Positions 6,010 through 10,338 of a DNA stretch of 10,338 nt are shown here, piece after piece. The first letter of the stretch is position 1; each line of letters opens with the position of its first letter. The position numbers were made by a program, and so were the translations under genes. The stretch comes from Bacteroidota bacterium (GTDB lineage Bacteria; Bacteroidota; Bacteroidia; Chitinophagales; Chitinophagaceae): assembly GCA_018267795.1 (NCBI GenBank), contig JAFDXS010000047.1, positions 1 through 10,338 on the forward strand, in the 5' to 3' direction. The notes under the pieces were generated by a model. It saw only the letters and a list, made by a program, of their open reading frames with translations, did no database searches and had not been told where the DNA came from.

Positions 6010-7935
6010 ATGAATTATAAAATTCGTATCCTACCACGCTGGTTAATTTTCTTGCTTGATCTGCTCTGTGTACAAGGCTCCCTTTTCTTTTCCTTTTTAT
6101 TAAGGTTCAATTTTGACCTTGAGCAGGTAAATAACTACTCATTAAAACTTATCCTTGGCCTTTCGCTGGCTATAAATGCTATACTTTTCTATATATTAAG
6201 GAGCTATGCAGGTATTATACGCTATACTAATATAGAAGATACCTTCCGCCTGCTTATTATCAATTCTATTACAGCGCTATTCTACTTTACCATTAACCTG
6301 ATAATCAACCAGTCTCATAGCATTTTATTATTCCCTGTTTCTGTAGTAGCCATTAACTTTTTCACTGCCAACTTTGTGCTGATATCCTATCGCCTGCTGG
6401 TGCGGTATTGCTTTAAATTCTATAAGCTCAATAAACAGGTAGAAAAGCATAAGACCAAGGCAGCAGTATATGACACTACCGAACATGGCCTGCATACCAA
6501 AAAAGTAATAAACGATTTGCCTAATGGTGATATACAGATAGTAGCCTTCCTTGATGATACAATGGCGAAGGGTGGTAATCTAATGGAAGGGCTGCCAATA
6601 TACCACACTGATGAAAGCAGTATAGAAAAATTAAAAAATGAAGGTGTTGAGCTATTTATTATAGCCAACAGAAACATATCAAAAGAAAAACTTAATTACC
6701 TGGTTGATACTTGTCTCAACTATGGTATTAAGGTGCAACAGGTGCCGCCAATACAGCAGTGGTTTAATGGTAAACTGGCCAGCGACCAACTGAAGAATAT
6801 AAATATTGAAGACCTGCTGGAAAGAGAAGTGATAAAGATTACTAATGAGAACGTTTATTTTGAGATAAAAGACAAACGTATATTAGTAACAGGCGCGGCA
6901 GGCTCTATAGGCAGCGAGCTGGTACACCAGCTGATAAATTATCGCCCCTCACTTATTATACTTTGTGATAAGGCAGAAACGCCGATGCATGAGTTGAGCA
7001 TTGCACTGCGTGAAAAGAACATGCATGTAAACATAAAGTCTTACATGGGGGATATATGCGACAGGGTGAGAATGGAACACCTGTTTGAGATATATAATCC
7101 AGAGGTTGTGTTTCATGCTGCAGCATACAAACATGTGCCTTTGATGGAAGATCACCCTTCTGTGGCTATAATAAACAATGTGCTTGGCACTAAAATACTT
7201 GCAGAGCTTGCCGTTGCCAATGGAGTGGACAAATTTGTAATGGTATCTACCGACAAAGCAGTGAACCCTACCAATATAATGGGGGCATCAAAGCGTATAG
7301 CTGAGATTTTTACACAGAGCTTTTATAAGCAACTATCGAACGAAGCTAAAAATAGCAAGAACGAAAACCAGCGCCCTACACGCTTTGTAACTACGCGCTT
7401 TGGTAATGTTTTAGGCTCTAATGGCTCGGTGATACCGCGCTTTAAACAACAACTGGAAAAAGGCGGCCCCATAACAGTAACACATCCTGAAATAACCCGC
7501 TACTTTATGACCATACCTGAAGCCTGCCAATTGGTAATAGAAGCCGGGGTAATGGGACAAGGTGGTGAAATATTTGTGTTTGATATGGGTGAGCCAGTGA
7601 AGATCGTAGATCTTGCCCGTAAGATGATACGCCTGGCAGGTAAGGAACCTGAGGTGGATATACAGATAGTGTTTACCGGACTAAGACCCGGTGAAAAGCT
7701 ATATGAAGAACTGCTGAATAATGCTGAAAATACAATGCATACCTATCATGATAAGATATTGATAGCAAAGGTGCGTGAATATGACTTTGAAACCGTGAGC
7801 AGAAAAGTAGATAAACTGATAGCCAGCGCGAAAAGACACTATACGCTGGAAACAGTAGGGCAAATGAAAGAACTAGTGCCAGAGTTTATAAGTGCTAACT
7901 CGGTGTACGAAAACCTGGATAAAATACTAGACTAA
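6010..7935 (+). CDS. Membrane nucleotide-sugar 4,6-dehydratase, PglF/WbpM/CapD family
   Basis: A 641-residue membrane-bound short-chain dehydrogenase of the polysaccharide-biosynthesis class. It probably converts UDP-GlcNAc to the 4-keto-6-deoxy sugar. About four transmembrane segments lie in residues 10-130 (near 10-32, 45-64, 83-99 and 106-130). A first Rossmann-like domain (about 148-245) follows. The catalytic SDR domain starts at about 288 with the NAD-binding loop TGAAGSIG (294-301). Further family marks are DICDRVRM (348-355), FHAAAYKHVPLMEDHP (368-383), RFGNVLGSNGSV and the C-terminal FTGLRPGEKLYEEL. The active-site stretch STDKAVNPTNIMGASK has Ser413, Met424 and Lys428; Met replaces the usual Tyr, as in the WbpM branch. 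The first domain has YDTTEHG where relatives usually have a Gly-rich GAGxxG loop. The length is in the family's usual range of about 590-660. Exact sugar specificity cannot be read from the sequence. Confidence 0.92.
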   Translation: MNYKIRILPRWLIFLLDLLCVQGSLFFSFLLRFNFDLEQVNNYSLKLILGLSLAINAILFYILRSYAGIIRYTNIEDTFRLLIINSITALFYFTINLIINQSHSILLFPVSVVAINFFTANFVLISYRLLVRYCFKFYKLNKQVEKHKTKAAVYDTTEHGLHTKKVINDLPNGDIQIVAFLDDTMAKGGNLMEGLPIYHTDESSIEKLKNEGVELFIIANRNISKEKLNYLVDTCLNYGIKVQQVPPIQQWFNGKLASDQLKNINIEDLLEREVIKITNENVYFEIKDKRILVTGAAGSIGSELVHQLINYRPSLIILCDKAETPMHELSIALREKNMHVNIKSYMGDICDRVRMEHLFEIYNPEVVFHAAAYKHVPLMEDHPSVAIINNVLGTKILAELAVANGVDKFVMVSTDKAVNPTNIMGASKRIAEIFTQSFYKQLSNEAKNSKNENQRPTRFVTTRFGNVLGSNGSVIPRFKQQLEKGGPITVTHPEITRYFMTIPEACQLVIEAGVMGQGGEIFVFDMGEPVKIVDLARKMIRLAGKEPEVDIQIVFTGLRPGEKLYEELLNNAENTMHTYHDKILIAKVREYDFETVSRKVDKLIASAKRHYTLETVGQMKELVPEFISANSVYENLDKILD

Positions 7936-7950
7936 AACTATATTAGTATA

Positions 7951-7992
7951 AAATGAGAAGGCCGATACAATATTGTATCGGCCTTCTCATTT
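7951..7992. terminator. Perfect 42-bp palindrome, bidirectional terminator
   Basis: Bases 7951-7992 form a perfect inverted repeat with 21-bp arms and no spacer; the centre lies between 7971 and 7972. In RNA it would make a stem of about 19 bp with an AU tetraloop. The GC-rich AGGCCGAT core is bounded by AAAT and ATTT ends. It lies between two convergent genes, 16 bases after the dehydratase stop and 15 bases beyond the sugar transferase stop, so it can serve both strands. Confidence 0.85.
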
Positions 7993-8006
7993 ATAAGTAT
8001 TTTGAA

Positions 8007-8600
8007 TCAGTGCCCTTTCTTAAATACGTGGCCTATAGTCATAAAGATGATCTTAAAATAATTAGCAGGAGTAGGCGACTTAATAAATATATTGTTGAAC
8101 CTTATTTTCTCGGGCATTATATGCGCGATGTAATATTGCTCAGGGTCGCTTTGGGTATGCAATAAGTCATTTTCGTTCTTATATTTTATGGAAGCAAGAT
8201 CGGTAATGCCGGGACGTACGTTCAAAATTTTCTTTTGCTCATCAGTATAGAGGTCAACATACTTTTTCACTTCAGGCCTTGGCCCTACTATGCTCATGTC
8301 GCCCGTTAAAACATTAAACAACTGCGGCAGCTCATCGAGCTTGTACTTCCTGAGATAGTAGCCAGAACTTGTAATACGGGTATCTTTACCAACGGTAAGC
8401 AAGCCGCGCTTGTCTGCATCTACATACATGGAGCGGAACTTATAAAGCCAGAACTCCTTGCCTCCGAGCCCTACCCGTTTCTGTTTATAAAACACAGGGC
8501 CTTTAGATGTAAGCTTTACCCACAAACAAAGAAATAGCAATACCGGGCTTAATATAATTAATCCTACAAAAGAAAATATTATATCAAAAAACCTGGTCAT
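8007..8600 (-). CDS. Small phosphoglycosyl transferase (PglC-like initiating sugar transferase)
   Basis: A 197-residue protein of the bacterial sugar transferase family. It should transfer a sugar-1-phosphate from a UDP-sugar to undecaprenyl phosphate, the first membrane step of glycan assembly. An N-terminal hydrophobic segment (about 5-29) has Ser18-Pro19 in its middle, as in the re-entrant helix of monotopic PglC-type enzymes. Other marks are GPVFYKQKRVG (34-44), YKFRSM (53-58), the catalytic Asp89-Glu90 pair in KLDELPQLFNV, GDMSIVGPRPE (100-110) and RPGITDLASI (129-138). The length of about 200 fits the minimal catalytic form, without the multi-TM N-terminus of WcaJ/WbaP. Its start lies two bases after the aminotransferase stop, so the genes are probably co-translated. 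The neighbouring aminotransferase and dehydratase suggest an amino-dideoxy sugar such as diNAc-bacillosamine as substrate, by inference only. Confidence 0.93.
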   Translation of the reverse strand: MTRFFDIIFSFVGLIILSPVLLFLCLWVKLTSKGPVFYKQKRVGLGGKEFWLYKFRSMYVDADKRGLLTVGKDTRITSSGYYLRKYKLDELPQLFNVLTGDMSIVGPRPEVKKYVDLYTDEQKKILNVRPGITDLASIKYKNENDLLHTQSDPEQYYIAHIMPEKIRFNNIFIKSPTPANYFKIIFMTIGHVFKKGH

Positions 8601-8602
8601 TA

Positions 8603-9814
8603 TTATATTACCTCGTTATACGCTTTTTCCAGTTGTTCTTCAATATAAGTACATTGTTCATCAGTTAGCTGCGGATAGATAGGCAATGATATTTCATGTG
8701 CATAGTTCTTATAGGCTACGGGATAGTCTTCTATTTTATAACCCAGGCCTTTGAATAATGTGAGCATTGGCATTGGTATAAAATGGACATTGGTAGCCAC
8801 ATCTATATCTGCCAGCTTCTGGATAATAGCATCGCGTTGTGCTTCAGTAATGCCATTTATGCGCAAAGGATATAAATGAAAAGATGATTTACGCTCTGTG
8901 GTTTCAGATGGTGGTATTACTGCCCATCCTTTCGAATTGAAGAACTTCGCATAATGATTGAAAACCCTTTCACGCTCCGGCAACAATAAGCCCGGATATT
9001 TTTTTAACTGTGCAAGGCCAATGGCAGCACACACATCAGGCATATTTATTTTCAGTCCGTCAGATACTATATCGTAACGCCATCCGCCACCTTGTGTCTT
9101 AGTAAAGGCATCTTTTGTCTGGCCGTTCAGCGAATTCAGCTTCATCCATTTATACACCTCCTCATTGCTGAATGGTGCAGGGAGATTAAGACATATTACA
9201 CCGCCTTCCGCAGTAGTTACATTTTTTACGGCATGCAAGGAGTAGATAGGTATATCCGCAGCTAACGCAGCAGGCTCGCCTTGATAAGTGGCGCCCAGCG
9301 AGTGTGCAGCGTCGGCTATTAATAAAGGACGGCCCAGCATTTCCTGCACCTTATTTGCAGGCTTAAAATTCTTTTTAACCTCATCAGAAGCTATTACCTT
9401 CATGATGGCATCATAATCGCAAGGCCAGCCTGCAATATCTACAGCAAGAACAGCTTTTGTAGCCGGAGTTATGGCCTTAGCTATTTCTTCAGGGTTAATG
9501 GTGAAGTCATCCAATACATCTACCATTACAGGTTTGGCACCAGCGTGCAATACAATAAGTGCAGTAGCTGAATAAGTATATGCAGGTACTATTACTTCAT
9601 CACCTGCACCTATACCAAGCCATTTTAAAACCAACGCAGCGCCAGAGGTCCAAGAGTTAACACATACGGCTTTTTCTACGCCACATAGTTTTGCTGACAG
9701 TATCTCAAGGTCACGCACTTTCGGCCCGGTAGTTATCCAGCCGCTACGCAGACTATCGAGTACTTCGTTTTCTATATCCTCGTCAATAAATGGGGGTGAA
9801 AATGGTATTTTCAA
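8603..9814 (-). CDS. DegT/DnrJ/EryC1/StrS-type PLP aminotransferase
   Basis: A 403-residue sugar aminotransferase of the DegT/DnrJ/EryC1/StrS (fold-type I PLP) family. It should transfer an amino group, usually from glutamate, to a nucleotide-linked keto sugar. The PLP-binding Lys197 lies in SLHAVKNVTTAEGG. Asp168 in IADAAHSLGA should contact the pyridine nitrogen. The early GWITTGPKV (25-33), VNSWTSGAALVL (52-63), DEVIVPAYTYSATA (72-85) and the PVMVDV segment (95-100) are all typical. Family members such as PglE and ArnB are about 380-390 residues, so this length is normal. It lies between the 2-epimerase and the phosphoglycosyl transferase in one operon. With the convergent 4,6-dehydratase it could make UDP-4-amino-4,6-dideoxy-HexNAc. 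The substrate is inferred; ATG 9812-9814 gives the usual IPFSPPFID start. Confidence 0.92.
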   Translation of the reverse strand: MKIPFSPPFIDEDIENEVLDSLRSGWITTGPKVRDLEILSAKLCGVEKAVCVNSWTSGAALVLKWLGIGAGDEVIVPAYTYSATALIVLHAGAKPVMVDVLDDFTINPEEIAKAITPATKAVLAVDIAGWPCDYDAIMKVIASDEVKKNFKPANKVQEMLGRPLLIADAAHSLGATYQGEPAALAADIPIYSLHAVKNVTTAEGGVICLNLPAPFSNEEVYKWMKLNSLNGQTKDAFTKTQGGGWRYDIVSDGLKINMPDVCAAIGLAQLKKYPGLLLPERERVFNHYAKFFNSKGWAVIPPSETTERKSSFHLYPLRINGITEAQRDAIIQKLADIDVATNVHFIPMPMLTLFKGLGYKIEDYPVAYKNYAHEISLPIYPQLTDEQCTYIEEQLEKAYNEVI

Positions 9815-9856
9815 TTTTATCAGTATTTAGTGTGATGGATTATTTTTACTCTGATG

Positions 9857-10338
9857 TTAGGATAAATGAAGCAGTACTTCTACAATGCGACGAGCGGTAT
9901 TGCCATCCCATAGCTGCGGGATACCGCCTTTTTTCCATTGATCCTTGAACAAAACCCCAAGTGAATCTTTTAAAGCATCGATACTGCTGCCAATTAATAT
10001 ATTAGAGCCTATAGAAACCGTTTCGGGCCTTTCTGTATTATTTCTCATAGTAATGCAGGGAACACCCATTACTGTTGTTTCTTCCTGTATGCCACCGCTA
10101 TCAGTTATTACAGCTTTGGCATTCTTTACCAGGTAATTGAATTTAAGGTAGCTAAGCGGCTCTGCCAGTATTACTTTGTCGCTATTGAAATTAATTTTCT
10201 CAAGTGTGTTCTTAGTACGTGGGTGTACGGGGAAAATAAGTGGCACGCCATTGCTGTTTTCTATTATGGCCTGCAACAGGTTTTGCAGATGAGCAGGGTC
10301 ATCAACATTGGAAGGGCGATGAAGCGTCATTACCATAT
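9857..10338 (-). CDS. wecB: UDP-N-acetylglucosamine 2-epimerase, C-terminal part (cut by the window edge)
   Basis: The last 160 or so residues of a non-hydrolysing UDP-GlcNAc 2-epimerase, which interconverts UDP-GlcNAc and UDP-ManNAc. The frame is open to the right edge. The visible ATG near 10336 lies inside the conserved MTLHRPSNVD motif and is not the true start; about 200 residues should lie outside. Marks are TLHRPSNVDDP, FPVHPRTKN, EPLSYLKFNYLV, the UDP-binding ITDSGGIQEE, GVPCITMRNNTERPE, and a GSNILIGSS segment. These are the substrate-binding elements of WecB/MnaA enzymes. The gene ends 42 bp before the aminotransferase start and shares its strand, so it is probably upstream in the same operon. 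No terminator is seen in that gap. Confidence 0.94.
   Translation of the reverse strand, partial: MVMTLHRPSNVDDPAHLQNLLQAIIENSNGVPLIFPVHPRTKNTLEKINFNSDKVILAEPLSYLKFNYLVKNAKAVITDSGGIQEETTVMGVPCITMRNNTERPETVSIGSNILIGSSIDALKDSLGVLFKDQWKKGGIPQLWDGNTARRIVEVLLHLS

Noticed and set aside
7953..8165. 70-codon plus-strand frame starting inside the palindrome
   Set aside because: It is antisense to the 3' end of the phosphoglycosyl transferase gene, whose family match is strong. Its sequence shows no domain, and its start lies in the terminator stem.
9815..9856. Gap between the epimerase and aminotransferase genes as a separate promoter or terminator site
   Set aside because: The 42 bases contain no hairpin and no TAnnTTTG match on the minus strand, so co-transcription is the simpler reading.

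Overview
The window looks like chromosomal DNA from a member of the Bacteroidota, most likely Chitinophagaceae or a relative. No single marker gene settles this. The grounds are: AT-rich sequence with heavy use of the Ile codon ATA, no Shine-Dalgarno motifs ahead of most starts, -7 boxes of the Bacteroidota form TAnnTTTG, an ECF sigma/anti-sigma/outer-membrane-barrel trio, and a basic RPKR-repeat N-terminus of the kind seen on RNA-modifying enzymes in this group.

Layout. Bases 1-221 (minus) hold the N-terminus of a gene that runs off the left edge; its product is an Arg/Lys/Asp-rich repeat protein, possibly a pseudouridine synthase. A 153-bp divergent promoter region follows. Bases 375-2575 (plus) form a compact three-gene operon: an ECF sigma factor, a membrane-spanning anti-sigma factor and a small secreted outer-membrane beta-barrel protein. 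It ends in a strong hairpin shared with the convergent gene. Bases 2637-5636 (minus) encode a large hybrid sensor kinase with the order CHASE3-PAS-PAS-HisKA-HATPase-REC-HPt. It has no DNA-binding partner in the window. A 373-bp AT-rich intergenic region follows; it contains an 11-bp-period direct repeat and Bacteroidota-type promoter boxes.

Bases 6010-10338 are a surface-polysaccharide or glycan locus. A membrane-bound nucleotide-sugar 4,6-dehydratase (PglF/WbpM/CapD family) lies on the plus strand. A perfect 42-bp palindrome separates it from a convergent minus-strand operon, which reads right to left: UDP-GlcNAc 2-epimerase (cut by the right edge), a DegT/DnrJ-type PLP aminotransferase, and a small PglC-like phosphoglycosyl transferase. 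Dehydratase plus aminotransferase could make a UDP-4-amino-4,6-dideoxy-HexNAc. The phosphoglycosyl transferase could load a sugar phosphate onto undecaprenyl phosphate. The epimerase would supply UDP-ManNAc for the same or another glycan. An N-acetyltransferase and further glycosyltransferases would be expected beyond the right edge.

I see no IS element, CRISPR array, tRNA or rRNA. Most of the content is recognisable. The less ordinary points are the promoter-region direct repeat, the degenerate first Rossmann loop of the dehydratase, the long perfect palindrome, and the complete phosphorelay kinase without a visible output partner.
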